Source of the DNA: Cephalotus follicularis | Taxonomy: Eukaryota > Streptophyta > Magnoliopsida > Oxalidales > Cephalotaceae | DNA: 64,000 bases | Assembly (NCBI GenBank): GCA_001972305.1 | Contig: BDDD01000054.1 | Coordinates: forward strand, 602,576-666,575 | Direction: 5' to 3' | In this document: in pieces, positions 1 through 12,029 of the stretch | Layout: every line of letters begins with the position of its first letter | How positions within the stretch are numbered: the stretch's first letter is position 1 | Notes under the pieces: generated by a model | The model's input: only the letters and a program-made list of their open reading frames with translations | Told to the model about the DNA's origin: nothing | The model's database searches: none | Made by a program: the position numbers and the translations under genes

Positions 1-671
1 CCAGGAATCGTCAGAGAGCCGTTTGAATCAAGAATGGAAAGGATCACACCATTTCAACACCTTCATTCTTTGTAAATTTCATGTCTGGCTGTCATTGGCG
101 TTGACGTGTACTAATGGCGTTGACGCTTATCTTCTTATGCGTTGACTCTTTTAGCTTTCTGTGTTGATAGTCCAAGCTCTTATTCATCTTTAGTTCTGTT
201 CATGTTGACGTGCATCCATGGTGTTGACGTATAAGATCAAGATGTTGACGCCATAATGCCCTCGCGTTAACGTCCAAACCTACTGTCCGAAATGTGCACC
301 ATTTGCGATGACGTCTTCATATGGCGTTGACGTCTATAGACAAGTTGTTGACGCCACTTGTTTTCTGCGCTGACGTCCAAGCCATTTACATTAACTTCTT
401 CATATGGGCGTTGACGTAGATCATAATTTCCCAGCACGTTGACGCCGTTAGTGAATGACGTTGACAAGAATCATCTTTTCAAGCCCAGAACGCGTATCCA
501 TTCCCAGCACGTTGACGCGTATAACATAATCGTTGACGCCAAAAGTACTGATATGCTTTTCTATGCTTTCTTGCAACACAAGTTAACTTAGATAATGATT
601 CCTGCACATCAAGCAAACACATTAGGTGTTTTGTTATCATCAAAACAAGGATTGTAACATATAATGTCAAC
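1..671 (-). mobile_element. Sirevirus-like LTR, partial (5' end of the LTR at 671)
   Basis: The stretch reads on the minus strand as the start of an LTR: TGTTGACATT at 671, then about 30 bases later a block containing TTTTGATGATAACA. The same block lies at the matching place in the LTRs of the element at 42873-45888. Most of the rest is an array of GTTGACG motifs (see 98-545). The far end lies outside the window. No purine tract follows 671, so this is either a solo LTR or the outer edge of a 5' LTR. Assignment to a Sirevirus-like family rests on the shared LTR start only. Confidence 0.55.
98..545. repeat. Phased GTTGACG motif array (TTGA variant of the TCGA palindrome)
   Basis: About 18 copies of GCGTTGACG-like sites. 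Cores (TTGA or a variant) start near 101, 120, 142, 164, 204, 224, 244, 267, 327, 348, 370, 391, 411, 439, 461, 512 and 533. Steps are 19-23 bp or about twice that. TTGA here could be a decayed TCGA (C to T at a CpG), since the same arrays elsewhere keep TCGA. Confidence 0.8.
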
Positions 672-911
672 ATTTATCACTGTCATTGGTTTATGTGTCA
701 TGTATCCCTCGTCATACTTTGCTCAGACCGCAGACCAGGGTTTGGATTAATGTCTACCCCAGGTAAAACTGAGATAAATATAATTCTATGAATGCACTAA
801 GACTATCGGGAGACATCTTAGGAAACCACTTGTTTCAAATCTCCCAAGTACTTGGCCAAGACTTTAAGTCTACAATGGTCATAAGCCTGTCACCCTCAAC
901 GCGACTGTGAC
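672..911. other. Unassigned flank
   Basis: No coding signal or repeat boundary recognised. It continues after the solo LTR at 3561, because the flanks share GTGAC/GTGAT. It is AT-rich single-copy-looking sequence or an old repeat. Confidence 0.4.
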
Positions 912-1408
912 TGTCATGCCCCGAACCCCAAGAAAAACCCCAAGGCTTGACACGTGGTAGGTCCATCCCTACCATCCATGAAAAAAAAACCATAAATTTA
1001 AAAATTCAAACACCATATGCATGTGGAAGACAAAATCAATATTTAATGATAAGCCTAACCATATCCATACACTTAATACACATATCTTAAGCACTGCCAT
1101 AAGCCGGCAGGTCAAAACTGAATTACAACATGTCTCTTATACATTTTGCACTCATATACATAAGGTGGAGATCAGGAACTGAGCTACTGTTAGAATCCCG
1201 CGCTGTCATTCATCCCATCCATTAACTGCTATGCCTCAGCTGGGCCTGACCCATTCCATTACAATGAAATGGGTCAGCGATATATGGTCATATAGGTGTA
1301 CTATATGCCATGTAATGCAACCGATATAATGAAATGGCATTCGATGCAACAGATATAACAATATGTACGGCATGACATATGTATGAATTCCAAGTATGGA
1401 CAACTTCG

Positions 1409-1440
1409 ATATACCAACTGTCCCTAAGCAGTGGTATACT
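1409..1440. repeat. Conserved hairpin inside family D LTR
   Basis: The arms ATATACCA-CTG and CAG-TGGTATAC flank a short loop (TCCCTAAG). The same hairpin is at 37157-37188 in the second family D LTR, so it is conserved although the surroundings have diverged. Confidence 0.65.
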
Positions 1441-1635
1441 TTGCTAGTCCTAGAATCACATCAAAGGCCATAGGCCTACAGACACTCCATAAAACCATCT
1501 ATAGCCATACCATTGGAACAATCAATCCATAGGGTCAAGTAATTCTCTGTCTCTCCGTCCTAAGATAGTACCTCCACCGTTCATGCACTCTCCATGCCAT
1601 ATCCAGTGGAGCATAGGATAACACCGACCACATAT

Positions 1636-1980
1636 CCATAATGCTAGTCCCGAAGGTACTAGCCCCCTGAGGGGAACTGTCCAACTCTATCCCGAAGGAG
1701 CTCAGCACGATCTACCCTAAATCCATAATGCTAGTCCCAAAGGTACTAGCCTCTGAGGGGACCTGTGCGACTGTATCCTGAAGGAGCTCAGCACGATCTA
1801 CCCTAAATCCATAATGCTAGTCCCGAAGGTACTAGCCCATGAGGGGACCTTTGCGACTCTATCCTGAAGGAGCTCATCACGATCTATCCTAAATCCATAA
1901 TGCTAGTCCCAAAGGTACTAGCCCCTGAGGGGACTTGTACGACTCTATCTTGAAGGAGCTTAGCACGATCTACCATAATC
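1636..1980. repeat. Tandem repeat, 86-87 bp unit, four copies
   Basis: Units begin CCATAATGCTAGTCCC at 1636, 1723, 1809 and 1895, and a partial fifth ends near 1980. Each holds a GCTAGTCCC...GGTACTAGC inverted pair and a GAAGGAGCTCA block. The related LTR at 36271-39809 has a different tandem repeat at the matching place (37381-37490). Confidence 0.85.
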
Positions 1981-2519
1981 CCTAAAATGTGGCCTCCATC
2001 CATAATTCTTCATGACGTAAATGAAGATTATGAATGGGTTATTTCGTAAAGTCTCAACCATAACAATCAACAGCCATAGCTGTACCATATCCATAATCCA
2101 TATAAAAGATAGGGACCTACCATAAAGGATCTCATAGGATCCACATCCGTCAAAACCATTTAAAAACCAGTTCCATAGCCATAAGCCTTTCCATAACCCT
2201 TTTCCATAACCATAAACCATTTACATTTTTCGGTCCCTATCGAAGTTTTTAAAACCATGGAGAGGAAGTCTAACTAGGATATCCGCGTCCAGATGTCTCA
2301 ATTGAGCTATCCTAACCATTCTTGAAAACCATTTGTATAAAACCCCTTTTTACAAAAATTTCTTTAAAATTGATTTTTGAAGTTTAACCTTTAGTTTAAA
2401 AGGGTTAAAATAGGATTTCCATAGGCTTCAAGACCTTAAGGAGGCTTCCTATGGAATCCATTTGGCGAGAAAATCATTTGGGTTTAAAACCAGAAAATTT
2501 GGCTAAACAAGACAGGGGC

Positions 2520-2835
2520 TTTAGGCGTCGACGTATAAGGTCTAAGCGTTGACACTTTACGCTAGGCGTCAACGCTTAAAGCATTATGCCTTAAGAATCG
2601 ACACATGCGCTAAGCGTCAACAGCTAGCAACACATAAGGCATCAATGCTTACTGAAAGCATCGACGCTTATTGAAAGCGTCGACGCTTATGTCCCCTTCC
2701 CTTATAGCGTTAACGTGCTGCACAGAATAGCGCACAAATGCAAAGACACCTAGGCGTCGATGATTAAGTTGAAAACATAGACACTCTGGGCAATCAAGAA
2801 CAAGTTGACGCGCACGAAGAACACGTTGACGCCCT
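2520..2835. repeat. Phased TCGA palindrome array (GCGTCGACGC flavour) in solo LTR
   Basis: Cores start at 2528, 2549, 2569, 2598, 2617, 2642, 2661, 2680, 2710, 2757, 2778, 2805 and 2826. Most steps are 19-21 bp. The best copies read AAGCGTCGACGCTT, and variants have TTGA, TCAA or a CATCGA arm. Confidence 0.8.
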
Positions 2836-3560
2836 GGGCTGCTGAAACCACTGTAATACACCCAAAAATCCATCGAAATCCATATAAATTATTTTTAATT
2901 CAAATCAAAGGAAGCTACAAGCTCCAAACATCAGTTAAAACTCAAAAACAACTTTAAAACCATTTAAAACCATATCCATAACCCTTAGATTGCGAGGAAA
3001 AAAACTGAGATTGGGCAAAAAATCCAAACTCTCCGATTTCCCTCAAATCTCCCTTATAATCCGTTTTTGACCATATCAATTACCCTAGTCCATACATCTA
3101 GCATATATGCAACTGTCCATAAACATAAAACCATGCAAATCTATCCATATAAGGAGATCGGAGCATAAGTACAACATACCTTAATTAGTTGAGAACGGAG
3201 AATAGGCTGCTTGAATCCATATTCTGCTTCTCCCTTCAGGTTCTATATGCTACTACGATTCCAACGACTCCTTGTTTACTTGATTTCACCTATTCTCTCT
3301 CTAACTCACTCTCTCTTTCTCTCTCTAGAATAGGAAATGAGAAGTGAATTGAGAATGGAACTGAACCTCCTATATATAGGAATAGGCTCCCTTAGGCAAA
3401 AATCTCACAAACAGCAAACAGGTTCCACCGAACGTCCACTACCCATAAACAGGCATAAAAGTGAAAACCCTGCCATCCATCAGTACAATATTATACAATA
3501 CCATATAAATACAAGAAAAATACATGCCAAACCGTACACATAATATATCCGGGGTTTACA

Positions 3561-4852
3561 GTGATGATCCCATATCGCGCACTCGCCCATACATCTCAAT
3601 GCAGCTCCCACAAGGCCCAAAGACAACCCTTTTTCCAGCACGTGGCTAGTGCTGGGGAAGGTGGTGTTAGAGAGAGTGTGACCCATCATACCATGGGGTG
3701 GCTAGTTGTACTTGTACTCTGCTCATTTTATATACAATCTTATTCCTTTCATGTTACTTTGTGCAATTACATTTTTATTGGCACACTGTACATGTTTTAT
3801 CACATAATTTAAGCACATTACTTGCTTACGTATATGGTGCCCAGTCACATTTAGGGTTGGATGTCGAGCCGAGGGCTATGAGAATGACTCCCTTATTCCT
3901 TGTGACTAAACCATTCCAAGTAAGAGGTTCTCTTCGATAGGGCATTAGTGAACCGGTTACACTTTCCATGTTATGCTTGCTTTCGTGAATGGGAAAGTGG
4001 AGTATCTCATTGCCACTTGGGTGGGACCCTAAATCTAATACGGGGTACGTGTTGGGAGCATGTACACTGAACTAGACCCACAATGAGAATTCTATTTGGA
4101 TGGTCACATATCTTGTATCAGTAGATTTTCCCATCTAAGACTGTAGTATATAGGCTGTACGTGTCTAGCATGTCCTTGATGGACTTGTCTGATCCTTAGA
4201 CCTGAGCGGTTGCTCTTCATTATGTAAATATTGTGTGACTTTGATTTCCTCCTTACCTAGTTCTTTCGTGGGGCTGGTAAACATGTGGCTTTTGGGTATT
4301 GTAGGATTTATGTGAATGTAAGCGAGTTCGCAACAAGGAATTGTTATACTTGATGTGAAGGTGATTGGTTCTATTGTATTTGTATTCATTATGGACTTTG
4401 AAATACCTAGCCAGGTTCTGGCAAGCTGGAACCTAGGGTTTCTGGAAAGGCTTGTCGATAGTCATAATGGTAACTACGGATTTATAGATACCGAAAAATC
4501 TAGGGTTGATACATATCCTTAGCCTAGGCTGCGATCAGAGCTGAGCATGATGAGGGATTATAGTACATGGTAACTATCGTCAGGATAAAGTACCAGAGGT
4601 ATCAGAAACAGACTTAAAATGTGTGAAATTAATCTGGAATATGTTGGTCATAATTTCAGGGTCTTAAAATAGTTGGGGACTATTTTCGGTGACTTTACCA
4701 AAGTACGGAGGCGCTACGGTAATTTACCTACATTACCGATTTTATTCCGGAATTTCAGGTCTCACCTCACAATGACATATATGGATAAATGTCGTTGTGT
4801 GATGACGTGTGATGACATGTGATGACACATATCATCATGTTGTGTATTAGTC
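3561..4852. other. Unassigned stretch between solo LTR and copia LTR
   Basis: No conserved protein is readable on either strand and the open frames are short. A three-copy 10-bp repeat (GTGATGACRT) lies at about 4799-4828. The sequence may be an old transposon or intergenic DNA, and I could not place it in a family. Confidence 0.35.
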
Positions 4853-5775
4853 TGTTAAGAGACATATTAGTTAATATATGTTAATTAACACACTAAAAGG
4901 ATTATGGTAATTTATTAGATCGGGAATCTTATCTCTCTTTCTCCTATTATGCCGACTCTCTATCTCTCTCCTTATTGGCAGGAACACGTTTTTCTTCAAA
5001 CAGTATGTCAGGGAGCCAAAATGGAAATGAAAAGATTGATATCTGCAAATTCAATCTTAAGATCCATTTGTTGATTTGCCTCACATTGTCTTATCCAAAA
5101 ACGTCGCGTAATATGATGCCATGTATGGAAAGCTTACTGTCATGGCACCAAGAAAAGAAACAATGGGATTTGAATTCATGGAATTCAAATTCAAACGCGT
5201 TGTTAGTTGGCTGGCTTGATCTCAATCCCGTTTTTTGTGGGATTATTCACTGGGTGATGAGATTAATAAAAGACATGACATTTTGGTTTTGAATGTGGGT
5301 GAGAGCCTGGTTGTTTTATGAGAAAAATGACAGAGAGGAAAAGAAACAGAGGAGAGCAAAAGAATACCATCTTCCTTAACACCACACCTTGATCTTGATA
5401 GGTGGAGTGTTGCTTTCTTTGAAGCCTTATTCTTCCTACCTTGATCCTAGATTAGGATTAGTCACATAGGATTAAGGGATCTTGAAGAACATAGTCTGTT
5501 GGCTTGTTGTTCCATTGCGGTTTTGGAACTTGAAGATTCAGATTGTAATCTAGAAGGAAGCAGTTTGGTTGCTTGGTATACTTCGTAAACCTTCTTAGGT
5601 TTAAATATTGTTTTGTTCGATTGGGCTTCGATTAGAGATCCTAGGACGGTATGATCATTTATGGAATTAGATTATAGGATTTTCATAGGCTTAGATTCGA
5701 CTCTGATGAAATTAAAGTTGAAGACCCTATACACCTAAGACCTAAAATGGCCATAAACCCATTATTTTTCTTACA
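4853..5775 (+). mobile_element. Ty1/copia element, probable 5' LTR
   Basis: The right end is well supported: CTTACA ends at 5775 and is followed two bases later by an initiator-Met tRNA primer site. The left end is a guess at TGTTAAGAGACAT (4853), typical in form for a copia LTR start. The partner LTR is outside the window, so no target duplication can be checked. The element body resumes after an 11.7-kb insertion at 18605. Confidence 0.55.
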
Positions 5776-5777
5776 AT

Positions 5778-5789
5778 TGGTATTAGAGC
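5778..5789 (+). other. Primer binding site of the copia element
   Basis: TGGTATTAGAGC differs by one base from TGGTATCAGAGC, the complement of the plant initiator-Met tRNA 3' end. It lies 2 bases after the LTR end at 5775. Confidence 0.85.
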
Positions 5790-6862
5790 GTACTAATCAA
5801 ACCCCAACTGAACATTATAGTTTTATTTTTGGTGGCTGTTTTGAATGATTTTTGTGGCTGTTTTGACATGGTGTCGTCTGTTGCTGTTTAACTGTCGACT
5901 ATTTTGTGTAACCTGCTGACGTTAAGTACTGGTGGAAACATTAAACGCTGACGGTTAGAAAAAACTGTCGACACTTAAGGGTTTAAACTTTGACGATTTG
6001 TTTAAAGCACAGAAGGTTACACGAAGCATTGACGTAAACGTTGACGCTTAGCGTGTAACCGCCGACGCTTAAGGCAAACCGATGCCGCTTTTAACATACT
6101 ATTTGAAAGTTTGGAACTAAAAGATTTAATCCCAGTGAATGCTAAATTTTAATTAATTTAGTGGGAGTCATGATACTTTTTGGCACATCTGTCAAAATTA
6201 ATTCGATTAGCCATCGAAAATTAAAACTGTTTGCGTTTATTCAAAGTTTATATTAGTTATAATTTTTGGATATCTTATGCATGATGGTAGGCTATGGGAC
6301 TTGACCTAGTGTACGATTTTTTTTTTGTGGATGTTTAATTTGCTTTATTAATTTTATTTGGTTTGTAATAAGGTTGCCTGCATGCACCATAATTCCTTAT
6401 CTTTTTATTCCTGTCTAGGATAGGATTCTCTTCTCCCTGTAATTTGTATTCTCTTCTTTAAATGTATTTTATTCAAAGTTTTGTAACCAAATGGAGGAGA
6501 ATCAACTGGAGATTGAAGAGGAAGATCAAGGAAGCTGCAAGACCAAATGAAGACCATGAATGCATGGTGTATTATGTAATAAAGTAGAATTAAATAGTTC
6601 ACCTAGGAGACCAAGTGATCTCATTGGCTCGTGTGGATGACTTATAGTTTTGTCCCTAGCCTAGCCATTTTATTTTATGTTGAACATAGGGTGCATAAGA
6701 TGGATGGTCTAAACACGTCAATGCATGCAAAGCCGTAATTAATTGTAGTTGGCTAGTGAAACCAATGGATTAATTAAATGTTTGGCTAATTAAACTGTGA
6801 GACCTAAATTCCTATAAAAAATTAATAATAAGACACAACGAAGTGACCCGACGTGGCCTTCC
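5790..6862 (+). other. Copia 5' untranslated leader, first part
   Basis: Sequence between the primer site and the point where element A is inserted. It carries a TCGA motif array near its start. No open frame of note. The leader continues at 18605 and reaches the gag start at 19145, so the original leader was about 1.6 kb, long for a copia element. Confidence 0.6.
5890..6075. repeat. TCGA motif array in a copia leader
   Basis: Cores near 5895, 5916, 5948, 5968, 5990, 6029, 6041 and 6062, in steps of 20-22 bp or larger. Motifs include ACTGTCGACTA, GCTGACG and GTTGACGCTTA, a mix of flavours. This array is downstream of the primer site, outside the LTR. Confidence 0.7.
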
Positions 6863-8146
6863 TGTCACACCTCGCCTTCCAGTTATAAACAACATATATG
6901 GTGATATCAGTTATAAATATAATCCAGCATTCAACATTTAACAAATTTCATTAACATAAGCGGAAGCATTCCATTGCCGGATTATAAAAATATCTGAACG
7001 CAACCCATACTACGTGCTTATACAACACTAACAATTATCCTATTGCATATTGGAAATGTAAAACAACAACGGAGTATGATCGTTCATTCAATACAAAACA
7101 TAGTGAATAACGACCTTAACAAAATAGAATCTCTCCAATAAAACTTCAGCAGCACTTCCCCAAACGCCTTCACTTAATCTAAAATTGTAGGGGGTTAGCC
7201 GTTGTCCTCACTTCGCTAAGTAGGAATAAAGCATGATAAAGAATATATAAATGTAACATGCAAGTCAGTTATTTTGAAATAACATATATATAAGTATTCA
7301 AATATATATAAGTAATCATGCCAAGTGGCCATAGACAATACAATTCAGGAATACCGCACAAGGGTAAATCACTCAATACAGTGGTTTGGGTGTCACATGT
7401 CGCTAACTCCTAACACCAACTGCGCACCACCTAACTATCACCCTACACTCCGAAGATGATAGATCAGGTCAATTCTGCCAGCAATTAGCGGGCAGGTAAC
7501 TATTAGGATCTGCATTGCAGATAAGTGTGGTGGAAGCTCTAGCCAACTCCTGGCACATAGGACCACCTCGTAGCCAGTGATGTCTCCTATCACTCGACTA
7601 ACGGCAATAACATAGACAAACAATTCAATCAATTCAGTAGCAATTTTACATATCTATAATATGCAAGATAAAATTGTTTTCTTTTGAAACATTTAACAGT
7701 TCAATAACTGTACCTCTCATTGGAGGAAACGGTATTCAGTACAGTAGTTGTGCTTCTCAAATGAGGAAAATTCGATAATCATTAGACAATAGGTTTTCGT
7801 TTTGAAAACAATAAAGAAAACCCATCATTGTGCTTATAGCACTAGTTGGTTCAATCATTAATATTAAGTGTAACATTAGTACTTATGAACACTTAACAAC
7901 TATATAGTATGTATAACAACATCAATAAACAGCAGCAGAACAATCAATTGAAGGGTTCAACAAGATGTTAGCATACCCTAGTCGTTCTTGCACCACTTCT
8001 CACAATGAGTGCAAGCATTGTTTACCTTCTATAATATAACTACCTAAGGCCAGGATTGACTGTTTCAATCATCCCATGTGGAGGCCAGGGTAATTACACA
8101 CAATTATAAGCCTAACATCAGCTAATTTTTGTATTTTGGCACCTAA

Positions 8147-8264
8147 TAGTCGGTTGTTCATAAGAATAGCTGGCTGTTTTCATTAGGTAGTCGACTGTTT
8201 ATCCTTAACAGTCGACTGTTTACTTTGAGTAGTCGACTGTTGGGATTAAACAATCGACTATTTT
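8147..8264. repeat. 21-bp phased CAGTCGACTG array, promoter-distal cluster, left LTR of A
   Basis: Cores start at 8150, 8170, 8191, 8212, 8233 and 8254, giving steps of 20, 21, 21, 21 and 21 bp. The palindromic arms (AGTCGACTGTT) are kept while the bases between differ (for example TATCCTTA against TACTTTGA against GGGATTAA). Confidence 0.92.
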
Positions 8265-9175
8265 TATCCAGAATTGCCAGGCAGCAGTTTCATAAAACAG
8301 GGTATGCATGCTCACAATCAAATTCCAACCAATCAATAACATGCAATCATACAAAAATCGTCCAGTCATGATATACATATAATATCTTCTAAAACATGTC
8401 AATACCCCTACCTCAATTGCTATCCCAGAATCAAATTCGATTGATTCTTCTCTTTGTGTTCAAAACTCTTTACACCAACTCCAATCCCAATTTCCAGTGA
8501 TTTAATCTACTTGCATGTAAACAGTAGGTGTAAACATTAAAATCAGTAAGTTGTTTTGTTTATCTAATCATGATAACAACTACAATCCAACCAGTAGCTT
8601 AGTGAAATCTCTTTACTCTAGTTCCATATTTAACCAACTTTCATTCCCATTCTAATTCAAGGATTATAGTTCCAAAGTTATGTTTAACAGTGGATACATA
8701 TAGCCAACATCAGTGTTTGATTCACTAACAACCTTAATAATAGTAATAACTCGAAAGGGTGACTTACCAGGAAGATTTAAAACTTCACTCTCCCTTTGCA
8801 ACTCCAATCATCAACATGAAAGCTCCAACAATTCTCTCATTCAATGTTCTCTCCTCAGGGTTTGCTAACACTCAATCAAGCTCTTCACAGCTGATATATA
8901 GAAGGTTTAAAGCTTAAGAATTCGGCAGATTCCATAACTACAAACCAGTATTTACTTCCTCTCTCTCTCATATGCATGTTCCTTACTTTTTCTTCTTTCA
9001 ATTTCTGTCTTGCAGGTTGCAGTCCTGCAGGTGGAATAGAGCACATTCAAGGCACCACCCTTGCATGTTAAGGCAGCTAGTGGCACGCATCTCTCATGCA
9101 TGATACGGTTAGAACACCTGTCGTCATCTGCCCTGCCCTGTTTCATGCCATGCACAGACACCTGTCTGAGCCAGA

Positions 9176-9258
9176 CCAGTCGACTGTTGCCCTGTGACAG
9201 TCGACTGTCACTCCCTGAATCAAAACAGTCGGCTGTTACCCTGTGACAGTCGGCTGTT
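9176..9258. repeat. Phased CAGTCGACTG / CAGTCGGCTG array, U3 cluster, left LTR of A
   Basis: Cores at 9180, 9201, 9229 and 9250, with steps 21, 28 and 21. On the element's sense strand the second pair reads CAGCCGACTG. Confidence 0.92.
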
Positions 9259-9408
9259 TGAGGCTGGTTTTTGGTTTGTTGAGCTTATTCCTTGAATTAA
9301 AAACATAGTCACAAATCGTATAACAAATGGACATTGAAATTCAATGTAAGTGCATATTTTATTCATCAAGAGTACAATATACACGAATTGCAAATTGCGG
9401 TTATTACA

Positions 9409-9421
9409 TTCCCCCATCCTT
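9409..9421 (-). other. Polypurine tract of element A
   Basis: On the minus strand GGATGGGGGAATG directly precedes the 3' LTR start TGTAATAACC. This is the usual second-strand primer position. Confidence 0.85.
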
Positions 9422-9449
9422 AAAGGAAATTCGTCCCCGAATTCAGCCT

Positions 9450-11955
9450 TTACATTCCGAACAAGTGAGGGAACGTTTCCATCATATCAGCTTCACGTTC
9501 CCAGGTAGCCTCTTCGACCCCGTGAAATCGCCACAAAACCTTTACCATAGGAATAGTCTTATTCCTCAGTACTTTCTCCATCCGATCCACAATCCTCATC
9601 GGCCTCTCTTCATAAGATAAGTTATCACTGATGAATCCAGGGCAATAGCTCAATATGTGAGATGGGTCATGTACGTATTTCCGTAACATGGAAACATGAA
9701 ATACGTTATGAACATTTGACAAATTGGGCGGTAATGCAATCCGATATGCTACTTCTCCCACTCTCTCCAGTATCTCAAAAGGTCCAATATACCTTTGAGC
9801 CAACTTCTCGATCGAATACGTCATGTTCATTGGAAGAAAGTGAGCAGACTTAGTGAGTCTGTCCACTACAATCCACACTGCTTCATGCTAATTCTGTGAC
9901 CTAGGTAACCTCGACACGAAGTCCATGGTCACATGCTCCCATTTCCACTCAACTACTGGTAACGATTGTAGCAACCCCGCAGGTTTCTGATGTTCAGCCT
10001 TCACTCTCTGACAGGTCAAACATCTTGCTACGTATTCAGCGATCTCTCTTTTCATACCACTCCACCAGTAGTTCTTTTTCAGGTCATGCCACATCTTGGA
10101 ACTTCCAGGGTGAACACTATATTTTGACTTGTGGGCTTGCTGCAGTAGCTCATCCTTGATGCTCTCGTCATCCGGAACACATATCCTTCCTCGGAACCTC
10201 AATATGCCATCATTATGGATGGAGAATTTAGAATCAGTGTCTAGGTTTTCACGAATACTCCATAATTGAGTGTCACTGTACTGAGCAGTCAGAATACGCT
10301 CCAGAAGTTCCGGTTGCGCTTTAAGATTTGCCACAATAACTCCTCGGGAAACCATGAACGGATTCCATCTCTGAAATTCCTCCAATAGCTTCCACTGTGA
10401 AACCATTGCTCCAGTAGTCATTGCCTTGCGACTCAGTGCATCCGCTACTACATTCGCCTTTCCTGGGTGGTATTGAATGTTGCAGTTGTAATCATTAAAG
10501 AACTCCACCCATCGTCTCTGTCTCATGTTGAGCTCTTTCTGGGAAAACAAACACTTTAAACTTTTGTGGTCAGTGAAGATCTCAAATTGAGCACCATAGA
10601 GGTACTGTCTCCATTTCTGCAAGGCGAATACTATGGCTGCCAACTCAATATCATGTACGGGATAATTTTCTTTGTACGGTTTTAACTTCCTCGATGCGTA
10701 TGCAATCACCCTACCATGTTGCATGAGGACGCCTCCCAATCCTTTCCCAAAAGCATCAGTATAGACAGTAAAACCCTCATTACCTTCTGGTAATGCCAAC
10801 ACTGGAGCCGAAATCAACCGACTCTTTAACTCTTGGAAGCTTGCCTCAGAAAATTCATCCCACACAAAACTTGACTTTTTCTGAGTCAACCGTGTCAATG
10901 GTGTAGCAAGCTTCGAAAACCCCTTGATGAATCTTCGGTAGTAGCCAGCCAATCCCAAGAAGCTACGAACCTCAGTAACGCTCCTCGGTTGGGGCCAATC
11001 AACAATACTCTCTATCTTCGAAGGATCCACCAACAATCCTTCACTCGACACAATGTGACCTAGGAAAGTTCCATGATCCAGCCAAAACTCGCACTTGCTG
11101 AATTTGGCGAATAATTGTTTCTTCCGCAATGTCTGCAAAATGATCCTTAAATGCTGCATGTGTTCCTCAATGCTCCTCGAATAAATCAGGATGTCGTCTA
11201 AGAATACAATGACAAACTGGTCAAGATAGGGCTGGAACAATTTGTTCATCAAACACATAAAGGCTGTAGGAGCATTGGTCAAACCAAATGGCAGTATCGG
11301 AAATTCGTAATGCCCATATCTGGTTCGAAATGCGCTCTTCTCCACATCACCTTCCAGAATCCTTAACTGATGATAACCTGTTCTCAGGTCAAGTTTGGAG
11401 AACACAGTCGAACCTTGCAATTGGTTGAACAACTCCTCGATATGTGGCAGAAGATACTTGTTCTTCACAGTTACCTGATTTAGCAGCCTGTAATCGATGC
11501 ATAGTCGCATCGATCCATCCTTCTTTTTCACAAACAGAACCGGTGCTCCCCACGGTGACACACTCGGTCTGATGAAGCCCTTATCAAGTTAATCCTGCAA
11601 TTGAGTCTTCAACTCCTTCAGTTCAGCAGGAGCCAGTCCCAGGAAATAGTTCAATGCTGAACTCTACATCTCTCTCCGGTGGCAACAAAGTGAGATCATC
11701 TGGATATACATCAGGAAAATCAGATACAACAGGAACTTGTTCAATACAAGGTGTACCTTTTGTATGATCAATCACATACGGCAAATAGCCTTCACATCCT
11801 TGCTTGAGATACTTCTGTGCTCTGGTATACGAAATGATCGGAGCAGAAACATTCTTTTCTTTGACGAACTTGCACTCAGTCCCATCTTGAAGGTAAAAGG
11901 TCATCACCTTGTTATAGCAATCAACACAAGCATGATGAGCATACAGCCAGTCCAT
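9450..11955 (-). pseudogene. Element A pol: RT, RNase H, integrase with core deletion, chromodomain
   Basis: Broken polyprotein. The main open piece (9888-11561, 557 codons) begins with the RT fingers ([14 protein letters not shown]), holds the catalytic FLDDILIYS, then RNase H (YTDAF, TDHKSL, ADALSR) and the integrase HHCC zinc finger (H-H near [10 protein letters not shown], then CLTC). An in-frame TAG at 9888-9890 interrupts it. The frame goes on to 9450. There VDRLTKSAHF is followed after about 15 residues by RYIGPFEILERVG, so roughly 200 residues of the integrase core are missing, including the second Asp and the Glu of the DDE triad. The end carries a chromodomain-like block (VLWRFHGVEEATWERE). 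11623-11955 is the protease-RT linker in another frame. Not functional. Confidence 0.93.
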
Positions 11956-12029
11956 CCCTAAGATTACATCAAATCCCGGATAGGCAATACTATCAAGTCA
12001 GCAGATAACTGAACCTAGCTACCGTGATT

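Larger units (their letters stand above)
912..3560 (-). mobile_element. Solo LTR, family D (copy 1)
   Basis: Starts TGTCATGCCCCGAAC and ends GGGGTTTACA on the plus strand, so the LTR reads on the minus strand. The flanks are GTGAC (907-911) and GTGAT (3561-3565), a target duplication matching at 4 of 5 bases. It is about 2.65 kb with no internal domain. It shares blocks with 36271-39809: the CACTGCCATA-GCCGGCAGG segment near 1093, the hairpin near 1409-1440, and a run near 2030 before a CATAGG block. A TATATATAGG box on the minus strand near 3370-3380 fits an LTR promoter. Confidence 0.8.
6863..9408 (-). repeat. Element A 3' LTR
   Basis: 2546 bp, from TGTCACACCTCGCC to GCGGTTATTACA on the plus strand. 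It pairs with 16055-18604. A TATA-like box CTATATATC lies near 8893-8900 on the minus strand, about 510 bp from the LTR 5' end. Two palindrome arrays lie at 8147-8264 and 9176-9258. Confidence 0.95.

Noticed and set aside
1425-1440. AAGCAGTGGTAT looks like the start of a cDNA template-switch adapter
   Set aside because: It is one arm of a hairpin found in two LTRs, and the adapter continuation is absent.
4165-4389. Possible host exon in the unassigned stretch
   Set aside because: There is no recognisable domain, no splice pattern and no codon bias that I can see.
8147-8264. CRISPR-like array (regular short palindromes with varied spacers)
   Set aside because: Repeat units are only 10-14 bp, spacers 7-11 bp, there are no cas genes, and the sequence lies inside plant LTRs.
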